The notes under the pieces: generated by a model
What the model was told of the DNA's origin: nothing
The model's database searches: none
Seen by the model: the letters and a program-made list of their open reading frames with translations, nothing else
Origin: Shouchella tritolerans
GTDB lineage: Bacteria; Bacillota; Bacilli; Bacillales; Bacillaceae_D
Reading direction: 5' to 3'
Assembly (NCBI RefSeq): GCF_025770735.1
Contig: NZ_JAODPB010000003.1
Coordinates: forward strand, 372,001 to 436,000
Length of the DNA: 64,000 nt
Program-made: the position numbers and the translations under genes
Part shown: positions 25,430-34,210 of the stretch, piece by piece
Layout: every line of letters starts with the position of its first letter
How positions within the stretch are numbered: position 1 is the stretch's first letter

Positions 25430-26491
25430 TCATCCTATTTTTTTGAGCCTGGCGATGATCTCGTTCGTCACTGCTTTAGAACTGTATGTGCCGCCGACAT
25501 CAGGGGTGATAAAACCATCCTTGATAACTCCTTCGATGACGTCTAATAGAAGCGTTCCCGCTTCCTCATAGCCTAAATGATCAAGCATTAGTTTAGCAGT
25601 CCAAATCTGGCCAATTGGATTAGCGATTCCCTTGCCAACAATGTCAGGAGCGGACCCGTGAACAGGTTCAAACATCGAAGGATATTTGCCATTCATGTTG
25701 ACGTTTGCTGCTGGAGCAATGCCGATGCTGCCCATTATTGCTGCACCGATATCCGTTAGAATGTCGCCGAATAAATTAGAAGCAACAATGACATCAAAGC
25801 GAGAAGGATCTGTGACAAAGAAAGCCGCTAATGCATCAATATGCTGGGAATCGGTTCGGACATCAGGATAATCTTTGGCTACTTCATGAAAGACTTCATC
25901 CCAAAACGGCATGGTATGTACGATGCCATTTGACTTTGTTGCACTTGTGACGTGTCCTTTGCGTTTTTTGGCGAGTTGGAAAGCATACCGAACTGCTTGG
26001 GAAACAGCTCTTTTCGAGAAAACGGCATTTTGAATGGCTAGCTCATTCTCTTCTTGATAAATTCGCCCCCCAATGGAGCTATATTCTCCTTCACTATTTT
26101 CACGGACAACGACCAAATCAAAATCAGCTGGATGGTGCAGAGGTGACTGAATGCCTTCCATGACTTTAGCAGGGCGGACGTTGATTTCTTGCTGGAATTC
26201 GCGCCTAATTTTAATTAATAGGCCCCATAAGGAAATATGGTCGGGAACGAGATTGGCATTGCCGACAGCGCCAAGAAAGAGGGCATCATAGGATTTTAAC
26301 TGTTCAAGACCATCGTCTGCCATCATTTTGCCATGCTCTAAGTAGTAGTCGCAGCCCCAAGGAAAAGATGTAAAGGACAAGCGGAAACCGCCATGGATGT
26401 CGGAAACAGTTTGCAAGACGTCTTGTGCCAGTGGGACTACTTCCTTGCCAATGCCATCTCCAGGAATGCTGGCAATCGAAAAAGTTTGCAT
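25430..26491 (-). CDS. D-malate/tartrate dehydrogenase (isopropylmalate dehydrogenase family)
   Basis: A 353-residue NAD-dependent beta-decarboxylating dehydrogenase. SIASIPGDGIGKEVVPLA opens the protein, VVVRENSEGEYSSIGGRIY lies near residue 130, SNLFGDILTDIGAAIMGSIGIAP near 230 and FEPVHGSAPDIVGKGIANPIG near 275, all family signatures. The YSSIGGRI stretch is typical of D-malate/tartrate dehydrogenases rather than LeuB or Icd. It converts D-malate to pyruvate, or tartrate to oxaloglycolate or glycerate. It is divergent from an FCD-type regulator that probably controls it. Link with the glycerate genes is only suggestive. Confidence 0.85.
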   Translation of the reverse strand: MQTFSIASIPGDGIGKEVVPLAQDVLQTVSDIHGGFRLSFTSFPWGCDYYLEHGKMMADDGLEQLKSYDALFLGAVGNANLVPDHISLWGLLIKIRREFQQEINVRPAKVMEGIQSPLHHPADFDLVVVRENSEGEYSSIGGRIYQEENELAIQNAVFSKRAVSQAVRYAFQLAKKRKGHVTSATKSNGIVHTMPFWDEVFHEVAKDYPDVRTDSQHIDALAAFFVTDPSRFDVIVASNLFGDILTDIGAAIMGSIGIAPAANVNMNGKYPSMFEPVHGSAPDIVGKGIANPIGQIWTAKLMLDHLGYEEAGTLLLDVIEGVIKDGFITPDVGGTYSSKAVTNEIIARLKKIG

Positions 26492-26662
26492 CGTATCACT
26501 CTCCTATAAAAAATAGCGCTTACATAAAACCCGTCGACGGTCGACCGATATGTTTATCATATAGCAGCAGTGGTGATGTGGCAAGGGCAGTAATGGTTTT
26601 TCCTAAATTGATTTTCTAAAAAAGTTCCGTTACTGTTAAGGAAAGACAGCCGGAGGGATAGC

Positions 26663-27331
26663 ATGACGAATACGAAGTTGGAAAAACCGATTCCCTATTT
26701 TCTGCAATTCTACAACCATCTTAAAAACATGATTTACCGTGGCGAATTGGCACCTGGAGAAAAAATCAACGAAACGCAGTTGGCGAAGCGTCTAGGTGTA
26801 AGCCGCTCTCCGATTAGGGAAGCAATGCGGCTTCTCGAAAAAGACGGTTTGTTACAACCTGACGAAAAAACAGGCTCTGTCGTGTGCCAATTAACTGCTA
26901 CGGATGCGGAACAGCTTTACAAAATACGGATTGCGCTTGAGTCCCTTGCCGTGGAGATGTGCATTGAACACGCCAGCGATGCTGATTTGGACCATATTGG
27001 CGAAGAGCTTGCCCTAGCTGAAAAAGCGATTGCTGAAAATAAGCCACAAGAAGCGATTATCGACTGCAACCAAACGTTTCACCAGTTGTTGGCAAAATAC
27101 AGCTATAACCCATATTTGAAAAAACAGTTGGAAAGTTTAGATGTGCTCATTTACTATTGCCGAGTCATTAATATGAAAGGAGAAAACCGTGCCAGTGTTA
27201 TTGAGGCTGAACATCGTCGCATCTATGAAGCGTTGCGAGAGCGCCAGCGAGAAAAAGCAATCGAACTAATTGTGAAACACCTTACCCACGATCTCGAACA
27301 TTTAAAAACATGGATTGATGGAAATCGCTGA
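26663..27331 (+). CDS. GntR-family regulator, FCD subfamily
   Basis: A 222-residue repressor. Winged helix at residues 10-75 (INETQLAKRLGVSRSPIREA, then RLLEKDGL), followed by an all-helical FCD ligand domain with metal-type His residues (YKIRIALESLAVEM, FHQLLAKYSYNPYL, EAEHRRIYEAL). FCD domains bind organic acids. It is divergent from the D-malate/tartrate dehydrogenase gene, its likely target. The 171-bp gap holds a palindromic GTCGACGGTCGAC near 26530 that might be the operator. AGCCGGAGGG precedes ATG 26663. Confidence 0.85.
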   Translation: MTNTKLEKPIPYFLQFYNHLKNMIYRGELAPGEKINETQLAKRLGVSRSPIREAMRLLEKDGLLQPDEKTGSVVCQLTATDAEQLYKIRIALESLAVEMCIEHASDADLDHIGEELALAEKAIAENKPQEAIIDCNQTFHQLLAKYSYNPYLKKQLESLDVLIYYCRVINMKGENRASVIEAEHRRIYEALRERQREKAIELIVKHLTHDLEHLKTWIDGNR

Positions 27332-27437
27332 TGAATAAGCACAGATACTCCTAGGTCAAATGTTACGCTATACTTATATGGAAGAAGGCTACTTTTTCAG
27401 GAACTTCTTTTAGAGAAAAGGAGAAGGAGAAACGCAG

Positions 27438-28700
27438 ATGAAGTGCATTTATGAGCAAAGTGCAGATCAGAAAAACGACGTGAGAGGCTATCCCGGGTAT
27501 GCAAGGCTGATTGGAGGCATTCAAGACGCTTTGTTTGCCGCCTATGGCAAAACTTATGAACCTTATCAAACGGATGATGCCCATTTTGAGTTATGGACGA
27601 TTTTTGAAGAAGACGTCAAAAATGAAAATCCAGAAGTGGAGCATGTAGCCAAAATTTTCGATAAGCTGGAGACACAGACGTTCGAATATGATGAAGAAGC
27701 CCGTGAACCCGTTTATCGGGTGCACCGGGCACTCCAGAATAATGTCTATGCCTATGCAAATGCGGGCATTGCTTTCGCCCGTATTCCTGTTTTTGACGAT
27801 ACAAGCATTATGTACATGCAGTGTGTGTTGGCGACAAGCCCTTTAGAAATGGAGAACTTCCTGCAAACGTTACGGAACCGGCTGTGGCATAAAAGTCGTA
27901 ACGAAGTGCTTGTGTTTAAAGAAGGGATGGACGGGTTTATTCAAGAACAGCAACCTGTAACGCGCGCTATTTCCCGGGAAGAGGTTGTTCTGCGGGCTGA
28001 TGTAAAGGAAGAGATTTACCAGATGTTGGATCATTTCTTCGCAGAAGACCGGTCTTTTTTTACCAAGTTTAACATTCCTTATAAACGGGGGATCTTGCTC
28101 TATGGCCCTCCTGGCAATGGCAAAACAACGCTCGTTAAATCAATTGCTGGCACGGTTGATGCCCCTGTCGCCTATTGGCAAATTACCGAATTTACTTCAA
28201 GTGAATCGATCAGCCAAGTGTTTGAGTCAGCGACACGTCTTGCGCCGATGATATTAGTGATTGAAGACATTGACTCTATGCCTGAAGAGGCTCGTTCTTA
28301 TTTCTTAAATACTCTTGATGGCGCTACTTCAAAAGAGGGGATTTTCTTAATTGGCACAACCAACTACCCTGAGGAAATTGATCCAGGTTTGATCAATCGT
28401 GCTGGCCGATTTGACCGCGGCTATGAAATTCCTCTTCCTAATAAAGAGTTACGTCATCATTATGTAGAGATTCTTGATTTCCAATCTGTCGTCCGAGAAG
28501 TAGATTTAGACAAAATTGTTCGTGAAACTGAAGGGTTTTCTTTTGCACAGCTCAAAGAATTGTTTATAGCGGCGGCAATGGAACAGCATACTGCTGGCAA
28601 AGTAGATATGAACAAACTGATCAAATCGATGAAAAAAGAACAGAAGAAAAGCAAAACCGGCAAGTGGTGGGAAGGCGGCGACGAACTAGGCTTTCACTAG
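27438..28700 (+). CDS. AAA+ family ATPase with unknown N-terminal domain
   Basis: A 420-residue protein with one AAA+ module: Walker A GPPGNGKTT at 223-231, Walker B MILVIEDID at 271-278, sensor-type IGTTNYPEEIDPGLINRAGRFDRGYEI with arginine finger, and a small helical lid. The N-terminal 200 residues match no domain I know and may bind the client. It is not fused to a protease or to membrane segments. GGAGAAGGAG precedes ATG 27438. It appears as a single transcription unit. A chaperone-like remodelling role is generic inference. Confidence 0.8.
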   Translation: MKCIYEQSADQKNDVRGYPGYARLIGGIQDALFAAYGKTYEPYQTDDAHFELWTIFEEDVKNENPEVEHVAKIFDKLETQTFEYDEEAREPVYRVHRALQNNVYAYANAGIAFARIPVFDDTSIMYMQCVLATSPLEMENFLQTLRNRLWHKSRNEVLVFKEGMDGFIQEQQPVTRAISREEVVLRADVKEEIYQMLDHFFAEDRSFFTKFNIPYKRGILLYGPPGNGKTTLVKSIAGTVDAPVAYWQITEFTSSESISQVFESATRLAPMILVIEDIDSMPEEARSYFLNTLDGATSKEGIFLIGTTNYPEEIDPGLINRAGRFDRGYEIPLPNKELRHHYVEILDFQSVVREVDLDKIVRETEGFSFAQLKELFIAAAMEQHTAGKVDMNKLIKSMKKEQKKSKTGKWWEGGDELGFH

Positions 28701-28759
28701 AAGAAGGCATGAAGAACAAACGAGTGTGAAACATAATGGGTTTAACTCCATTTCTATTA

Positions 28760-28795
28760 GGAGCTGATTCATCAATTCCTGCGATGAATGGCTCC
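28760..28795 (+). terminator. Hairpin after the AAA+ gene, probable terminator
   Basis: GGAGCTGATTCATC (28760-28773) pairs with GATGAATGGCTCC (28783-28795). The T run is weak (TTCCTATATCT), so confidence is limited. Confidence 0.5.
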
Positions 28796-28874
28796 TTCCT
28801 ATATCTATTTCCCCTTTTTTAACAATAACGTAGCCGCCACGTTGATAACCATCCGCAAATTTAAGCCCTCATCT

Positions 28875-28905
28875 TTGGATTTATACAAAAAAAATCATGT
28901 ATAAT
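28875..28905 (+). promoter_or_regulatory. Candidate SigA promoter of the sensor kinase gene
   Basis: TTGGAT (28875-28880) and a perfect TATAAT (28900-28905), 19 bases apart, about 60 bp before the kinase start. The spacing is long, but the -10 is ideal. Confidence 0.45.
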
Positions 28906-28964
28906 GGGAATAATTTCGCAGGAACTCTGATTGAAGGCCTGGTCAAGTGAAAATGGAGGGGAAC

Positions 28965-30170
28965 ATGGTAAAAGAAAATGTACATATAGAGGACCACCAT
29001 ATTTTTGACAACCTTCCAATCTATCGGTTTCGCATCTTGTTTTGGGTTGTTTTAGTATGGGTAGCGACGATTGTATTGCAGTTTTTAGAAGAGATGATAT
29101 ACGCACAAGCTATTTTTTTTACAGTTTTCATGCTCCTATATTTAACGTTGCATATTTTTTCTGGGTTGTTTAAACATCGCTATACGTGGCTCTATTTTTT
29201 CCTACAGTGTAGCATCATATTTGTGTCAGCATTCATTATGCCACATGGGTCACCAGCCGTGTTACTCGGTCTATTACCAATATTAATTGCTCAAAGCATT
29301 CATATATTCAACCATTCTCTCAAAGTGATTTTTATTGTAGTGCTGTTATACTTGCCTTATTCTTACGCAATTAGTATTAATTATGGCATTCAAGAACTGC
29401 CCTTTTTTATTCCTATTTTATTTTTTATTATCGCTATCGCTGTGTTTTATTCAATTCTATACGTAAGGCAAGCGAACGCGTGGAGACGGATGCAATATTA
29501 TTTATATGAGTTGCAGTTAGCCAATCAAAAAATTAAAGAGCTTACGATCGCAAGTGAGCGAAAACGAATTGCCAGAGATTTGCATGATACATTAGCTCAA
29601 GGGCTTGCTGGGCTTATCATGAAATTAGAAGCAGTTGATATCCATCTTCAGAACAAAAATAATCAGCGTGCAAAAGAAATTGTCCAAGAATCGATGTATC
29701 AAGCGCGAACGGCACTAAAGGAGGCCAGGGAAGCGATTGATGATTTAAGAGCTGATTCCATAGATGAAGTCGATTTTGTTCATGAGGTGGAAAAGGAAAT
29801 TATAAAATTTACAGACGCAACATCGATTGAGGTCAATCGATCTTTTGAGACGTTGCCTCCTTTAACAAGTTTGATTAAACAACATTGCATCTATATGATT
29901 GGCGAGTGTCTAATGAATATAGCTAAGCATGCACAGGCTTCTAGCGTAAGTATTTCGATTTGGTCTGAAAAAGAGAGGCTTGTTGTTTCAATCCAAGACG
30001 ACGGCATTGGTTTTAATACAAACAAAATAGGGAAGCAAGTTGGCCATTATGGGCTGATTGGCGTGGCTGAACGTGTTCGCATATTAAATGGGGAAGTGGA
30101 TATTAAAAGTGAAAAAGGAAATGGCACAAGAATCTGTATGAGCATTCCTCTAACTTGTACAGGCAAATAA
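28965..30170 (+). CDS. NarX/DegS-type membrane sensor histidine kinase
   Basis: A 401-residue kinase with about six hydrophobic segments in residues 20-175, then a HisKA_3 domain: SERKRIARDLHDTLAQGLAG with the phospho-accepting His near residue 205, and an ATPase domain with HCIYMIGECLMNIAKHAQAS, VSIQDDGIGFN and GHYGLIGVAERV. ATG 28965 lies just after GGAGGGG; a GTG at 28947 is the alternative. There is no regulator gene next to it. The NarL-type regulator at 35677 is the probable partner, so the pair brackets the P450 genes. A multi-span sensor suggests a hydrophobic signal, by inference. Confidence 0.86.
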   Translation: MVKENVHIEDHHIFDNLPIYRFRILFWVVLVWVATIVLQFLEEMIYAQAIFFTVFMLLYLTLHIFSGLFKHRYTWLYFFLQCSIIFVSAFIMPHGSPAVLLGLLPILIAQSIHIFNHSLKVIFIVVLLYLPYSYAISINYGIQELPFFIPILFFIIAIAVFYSILYVRQANAWRRMQYYLYELQLANQKIKELTIASERKRIARDLHDTLAQGLAGLIMKLEAVDIHLQNKNNQRAKEIVQESMYQARTALKEAREAIDDLRADSIDEVDFVHEVEKEIIKFTDATSIEVNRSFETLPPLTSLIKQHCIYMIGECLMNIAKHAQASSVSISIWSEKERLVVSIQDDGIGFNTNKIGKQVGHYGLIGVAERVRILNGEVDIKSEKGNGTRICMSIPLTCTGK

Positions 30171-30525
30171 ATGAAAAATTGCTCAAGTTTGATTTTTGCC
30201 CAAACGTCCATAAGGTTGATGCCCTTTGAGTGGTGCAAACAAACTAGCCAATTTGTAGACAGGGAGAAAATGTAACTAGATCTCAGGGAGGAGAAAGGTG
30301 ATATATTGAAAGAAATTGGTAAAAAAGATGGATATTTCAACAAAAGAAGTGTTTCAGAACGTCATTCTGTACACAAAGCATTCATACCCAATCGTGCAGT
30401 TGGTCCTTACCCAACTGTACGATTTTTTTATTGGTTCATTGTTGTATATTTTTCGTTATAGAAAAGTCTTTCTTTAGAAATATCAAGGTGTTTATCCAAT
30501 TTTCGTGATAATAGGGGTGGTTAAT
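30171..30525. other. Gap between kinase and ferredoxin-reductase genes
   Basis: This 355-bp gap holds a strong terminator at 30390-30429 and, overlapping it, two short open frames: 30306-30461 (TTG start, 51 codons, AAGGTGAT upstream) and 30328-30477 (ATG start, 49 codons, no ribosome site). Neither resembles a known peptide and both read through the terminator hairpin, so they are not called as genes. Confidence 0.5.
30390..30429 (+). terminator. Terminator before the P450 gene set
   Basis: AATCGTGCAGTTGG (30390-30403) pairs with CCAACTGTACGATT (30411-30424), with one mismatch, then T6. It separates the kinase transcript from the oxidoreductase genes. Confidence 0.8.
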
Positions 30526-31539
30526 ATGCTGAATGATGAAGTGTTTGATATGACTATAATTGGAGGCGGGCCAGTTGGGATGTTTGCCGCTTTTTATGCG
30601 GGGATGAGGCAAGCATCAGTCAAGATCATTGAGAGCCTGCCACAGCTTGGTGGACAACTGTCAGCGTTGTATCCTGAAAAATACATTTATGATATTGCGG
30701 GATTTCCAAAAGTACAGGCTCAAGAATTGGTTGACAATTTACAAGAACAAATGAACCTGTTTAAAGAAGAAACAGCGTTGTGTCTTGGACAATCGGTTCA
30801 GCGTATCGAACAGGAGAATGATGTTTTTACCATTTACACCGAAACAGGAAAACACCTTTCAAAATCAATCATTATAACAGCAGGAAACGGGGCGTTTCAG
30901 CCACGAAAACTTCCTATTGAGGTACCGGAAAGTCTAGAAAACACAAATGTCCATTATTTTATCAATGATTTAAGCAAATTTACGAATAAAAAAGTAGTTG
31001 TTTTTGGTGGGGGAGATTCTGCGGTTGATTGGTCCCTAATGTTAGAATCAATTGCTGAAAAGGTCACTTTAGTGCACCGAAGAGATACCTTCCGCGCCCA
31101 TGAGCATAGTGTTGCTCTCCTTGAAACATCTAGAGTAGACGTTTTGACACCTTATGTACCGGTTTGTTTAGAAGGTCAGGATGGTTTAGAGAAAGTCATT
31201 CTTAAGGAAGCGAAAGGAGATAGCGAAATCGAGGTTGAGGCGGATGACGTGATCGTTAGTTATGGGTTTGTTTCGTCGCTAGGACCGATTAAAGATTGGG
31301 GTCTTGCTATCGAGAAAAACTCGCTCGTTGTAAATTCGAGACAGGAAACGAATAGGCAAGGAATTTATGCTGCAGGCGATATTTGTACATATGAGGGGAA
31401 AATAAAGCTGATTGCGACAGGGTTTGGAGAAGCAGCGACAGCGGTAAGCAACGCAAAGGTTTACATTGAACCGTCGGCAAAAGTCCAGCCGCTGCACAGC
31501 ACTAGCTTAATGGATAAGAAAAATAAATCAGTGGTGTGA
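30526..31539 (+). CDS. Ferredoxin-NAD(P)+ reductase, thioredoxin-reductase-like (YumC type)
   Basis: A 337-residue flavoprotein that passes electrons from NAD(P)H to ferredoxin. FAD motif [19 protein letters not shown] near residue 8, NAD(P) motif [17 protein letters not shown] near 153, and [26 protein letters not shown] near 282. The CxxC of true thioredoxin reductases is absent, as expected for the FNR2 group. ATG 30526 has AGGGGTGG upstream. With the 4Fe-4S ferredoxin at 33929 it would power the two P450s encoded nearby. Confidence 0.87.
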   Translation: MLNDEVFDMTIIGGGPVGMFAAFYAGMRQASVKIIESLPQLGGQLSALYPEKYIYDIAGFPKVQAQELVDNLQEQMNLFKEETALCLGQSVQRIEQENDVFTIYTETGKHLSKSIIITAGNGAFQPRKLPIEVPESLENTNVHYFINDLSKFTNKKVVVFGGGDSAVDWSLMLESIAEKVTLVHRRDTFRAHEHSVALLETSRVDVLTPYVPVCLEGQDGLEKVILKEAKGDSEIEVEADDVIVSYGFVSSLGPIKDWGLAIEKNSLVVNSRQETNRQGIYAAGDICTYEGKIKLIATGFGEAATAVSNAKVYIEPSAKVQPLHSTSLMDKKNKSVV

Positions 31540-31664
31540 GAAAGAATGTTTGTAAAAAAGAAATAAGTGGGGATGGAGCGAACAACGAAGAAAAAGGGAC
31601 GTTTATTGGACAACGTACATCGATCTAAATATCCACTACATTTCAAAAAAGGGGAGATTTGTAT

Positions 31665-32924
31665 ATGGAACATTCAGGTCAAAGAGCACCAGAACAGGCA
31701 TTATTAAAAGTGTTAAGTGGAAAGAGCGAAGAGAACCCGTTTTCGGTATTTGCGCAAACGAGAGAAGTAGGATCAATTGTACAACTGCCATTTCCAATGG
31801 GGCAATCTGAAAATCAAGCATGGGCTGTTACCCATTTTGAAGAGGCGTTGAAGGTACTAAAAGATCAAGAGCATTTTTGCGTGGACCCTAAGTCGATTGA
31901 TAAGGACAGTAACATTAAAGACTCTTTAACAGGTAACACAAAGACGTCTGGCTCTGATCTGTTTCTATCGAATTCCTTGAACGCCATTGACGAGCCTGAT
32001 CATAGGCGGCTGCGGACATTAGTTGCCAAAGCGTTCACTCCGAGATACATGGAAAGCTTACGCCCACGGGTCCAAAAATTAGCGAATGAATTGCTTGACC
32101 AGGTTCAAGACCAAGGAGAAATGGATCTTGTTAAAGATTACGCCAATCCCTTACCAATCAATGTGATATCTGACATGATTGGTGTACCAAAAACAGACCA
32201 CGGAAAAATACACGAGTGGTCTGATGGGGTCGCAGATGGTCTTGGAGTGGGAACGGCTGACCCAAAGACGGCAGAAAGCCTGAAAGATTTCAGTGACTAC
32301 ATTAAGCAGCTTATCGCACATAAACGCGAGCAGCCTTCTGATGATTTAATCAGCCAATTGATTTCCATTGAAGAGCAAGGGGATCGGCTGGACGAGACAG
32401 AACTCATTTCAATGATTCAGTTATTAATTTTTGCAGGGCATGAAACGACTTCAACATTGATATCTATCGGTACGTTAATGTTGCTCGATCACCCAGAACA
32501 ACTGGAAATGCTGAAAGCGGACCTTCGTTTAATCCCATCTGCTGTTGAAGAATTGTTGCGTTTTAATGGTCCCTCTACAACCGCTGGCCCACGTTATGCT
32601 TTAAAGGATCTTGAGCTTGGTGGGCAACTGATCAAGAAAGGCGATATGATTTTTCCGATATTGAAATCAGCGAATCGCGACGAAAATTATTTTTCACACT
32701 CAGAGGAATTGGATATCACGCGGAAAATCAAACGTCATCTCGCATTTGGGCAAGGGATTCATATGTGTTTAGGTGCACCACTTGCACGTGTGGAAGGAGA
32801 TATTGCGTTTACGACGCTACTAAAGCGCATGCCAAACCTGCGACTTAGCATTCCAAGGGAAAATGTAAGCTGGAAATTTAAGCTAGCTGCTCAAAGCCTA
32901 TCTTCCCTTCCTGTTTCTTTTTAA
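31665..32924 (+). CDS. Cytochrome P450 (first of two)
   Basis: A 419-residue soluble bacterial P450. I-helix oxygen-binding motif AGHETT, K-helix EELLRF, and heme loop FGQGIHMCLG with the axial ligand C368. ATG 31665 follows GGGGAG; a TTG two codons earlier is possible. The sequence has the general look of CYP107/CYP109-like enzymes that hydroxylate steroids, terpenoids, fatty acids or macrolides. It lies between its probable reductase and an SDR. The substrate is not identifiable by sequence. Confidence 0.88.
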   Translation: MEHSGQRAPEQALLKVLSGKSEENPFSVFAQTREVGSIVQLPFPMGQSENQAWAVTHFEEALKVLKDQEHFCVDPKSIDKDSNIKDSLTGNTKTSGSDLFLSNSLNAIDEPDHRRLRTLVAKAFTPRYMESLRPRVQKLANELLDQVQDQGEMDLVKDYANPLPINVISDMIGVPKTDHGKIHEWSDGVADGLGVGTADPKTAESLKDFSDYIKQLIAHKREQPSDDLISQLISIEEQGDRLDETELISMIQLLIFAGHETTSTLISIGTLMLLDHPEQLEMLKADLRLIPSAVEELLRFNGPSTTAGPRYALKDLELGGQLIKKGDMIFPILKSANRDENYFSHSEELDITRKIKRHLAFGQGIHMCLGAPLARVEGDIAFTTLLKRMPNLRLSIPRENVSWKFKLAAQSLSSLPVSF

Positions 32925-32979
32925 GCATTTTTTATTGTTGGACGAATGTCGAATCAATTTTGCTTGCTAGTTGAGTATA

Positions 32980-33014
32980 AGAGGGCAATCAGGTGAAGAA
33001 ACCTGAATGCCTCT
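32980..33014 (+). other. Long hairpin between P450 and SDR genes
   Basis: AGAGGGCAATCAGGT (32980-32994) pairs with ACCTGAATGCCTCT (33001-33014) with a mismatch or bulge. There is no T run, so it is more likely a partial terminator or an mRNA processing or stability structure inside the operon. Confidence 0.5.
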
Positions 33015-33042
33015 AATACTTTAAACATAAAGGGGGATTTAC

Positions 33043-33801
33043 ATGGGACGGTTAGACAACAAAGTAGCGGTTATTACAGGTGCAGCTAGCGGCATGGGCT
33101 TGGCTGCGGCAACGTTATTTGCAAAAGAGGGAGCAAAAGTTGTTGCTACGGACATTGCAGCTGCAACATTAAAAGAGGAATTTTCCAATCAACAGGAAGA
33201 CATGCTTGCACTAGAGTTAGATGTAACTTCAGAGGAGCAGTGGAAGCAAGTATGTGAACAGGCACATCAGTCTTTTGGAAAAATCGATATATTAATTAAC
33301 AATGCCGGTGTCTCATTTCATAAAGGGTTGCTAGAAGAGGATCTGGATGGCTGGAATAAAGCCATATCACTAAATCTGACGTCTGTATGGTTAGGCATGA
33401 AAACGGCCATCCCTTATATGCAGAAAAATAATAAAGGTTCAATTGTGAACTGCGTTTCTTTATCAGCAATAGTGGGGGGCTGCGACAATGGCGCTGCCGC
33501 ATACAGTGCAGCTAAAGGGGGCGTTCGCTCTTTGACAAAGCATGCAGCATTCAATTTCGCTAAAGACCATATTCGTGTCAATTCTGTCTATCCAGGAGCG
33601 ATTTTTACAGGTGCAGCTAAAAAACATGGTGTCACTTCTCAAGAACAACTTGGTCAAGCATTTACGAATAAGATTCCATTGCCTCCACATGCAGGGGAAG
33701 GAAACGATATTGCCTATGCTTACTTATATTTAGCTTCTGACGAGTCGAAATTTATCACAGGTGAAGAGTTAATTGTAGATGGCGGTTGGAGCTCTCATTA
33801 A
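33043..33801 (+). CDS. Short-chain dehydrogenase/reductase (hydroxysteroid/cyclic-alcohol type)
   Basis: A 252-residue classical SDR. NAD site TGAASGMG at residues 12-19, D37 after the second strand (prefers NAD), NNAGV at 86-90, and the catalytic Ser140/141, Tyr154 and Lys158 (YSAAKGG). Its pattern resembles cyclopentanol- or hydroxysteroid-type dehydrogenases. It could oxidise the alcohol introduced or exposed by the P450s. AAGGGGG precedes ATG 33043. Confidence 0.85.
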   Translation: MGRLDNKVAVITGAASGMGLAAATLFAKEGAKVVATDIAAATLKEEFSNQQEDMLALELDVTSEEQWKQVCEQAHQSFGKIDILINNAGVSFHKGLLEEDLDGWNKAISLNLTSVWLGMKTAIPYMQKNNKGSIVNCVSLSAIVGGCDNGAAAYSAAKGGVRSLTKHAAFNFAKDHIRVNSVYPGAIFTGAAKKHGVTSQEQLGQAFTNKIPLPPHAGEGNDIAYAYLYLASDESKFITGEELIVDGGWSSH

Positions 33802-33928
33802 GTTTATCGTTCATTCCTGATTGGTTCTTGCTTAAATTCATTTCACGCCCAATAGCAAGGGCTTTCTCAGCTAAATATCTGTGAATAATCATTGGGTTTA
33901 AAAAACAACAAAATAGTTGGAGGTTCAT

Positions 33929-34168
33929 ATGGCGGCAAAGTATACGTTGATAAATCAAGATACATGTATTGCTTGCGGTGCTTGTGAAGCAGCTGCGCCT
34001 AATATCTATGATTTGAATGATGAAGGCTTTGCATTTGTCAAACTAGATAATAATCAAGGTACATGTAAAGTACCGGAGGAATGGTGGGATGAGATGGATG
34101 ATGCTCTCGAAGAGTGCCCAACTGATTCCGTCCGCGTATCAGACCAGCCTTTTAAACGTGATAAATGA
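33929..34168 (+). CDS. 4Fe-4S ferredoxin
   Basis: A 79-residue acidic ferredoxin of the Bacillus single-cluster type: cluster ligands in CIACGAC (CxxCxxC, residues 13-19) and the distal ECPTDSV near residue 62. ATG 33929 follows GGAGG; the open frame extends to a TTG at 33917. It is the probable electron donor to both neighbouring P450s, itself reduced by the FNR-type protein at 30526. Confidence 0.9.
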   Translation: MAAKYTLINQDTCIACGACEAAAPNIYDLNDEGFAFVKLDNNQGTCKVPEEWWDEMDDALEECPTDSVRVSDQPFKRDK

Positions 34169-34210
34169 CATACGAATAAGGAAGAGGAAACATTCAAGGA
34201 GGGAGAGAGG

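Noticed and set aside
26530-26545. GTCGACGGTCGAC as a third copy of the structured repeat
   Set aside because: It shares only the common GTCGAC hexamer; no other part of the repeat is nearby. It may instead be an operator for the FCD regulator.
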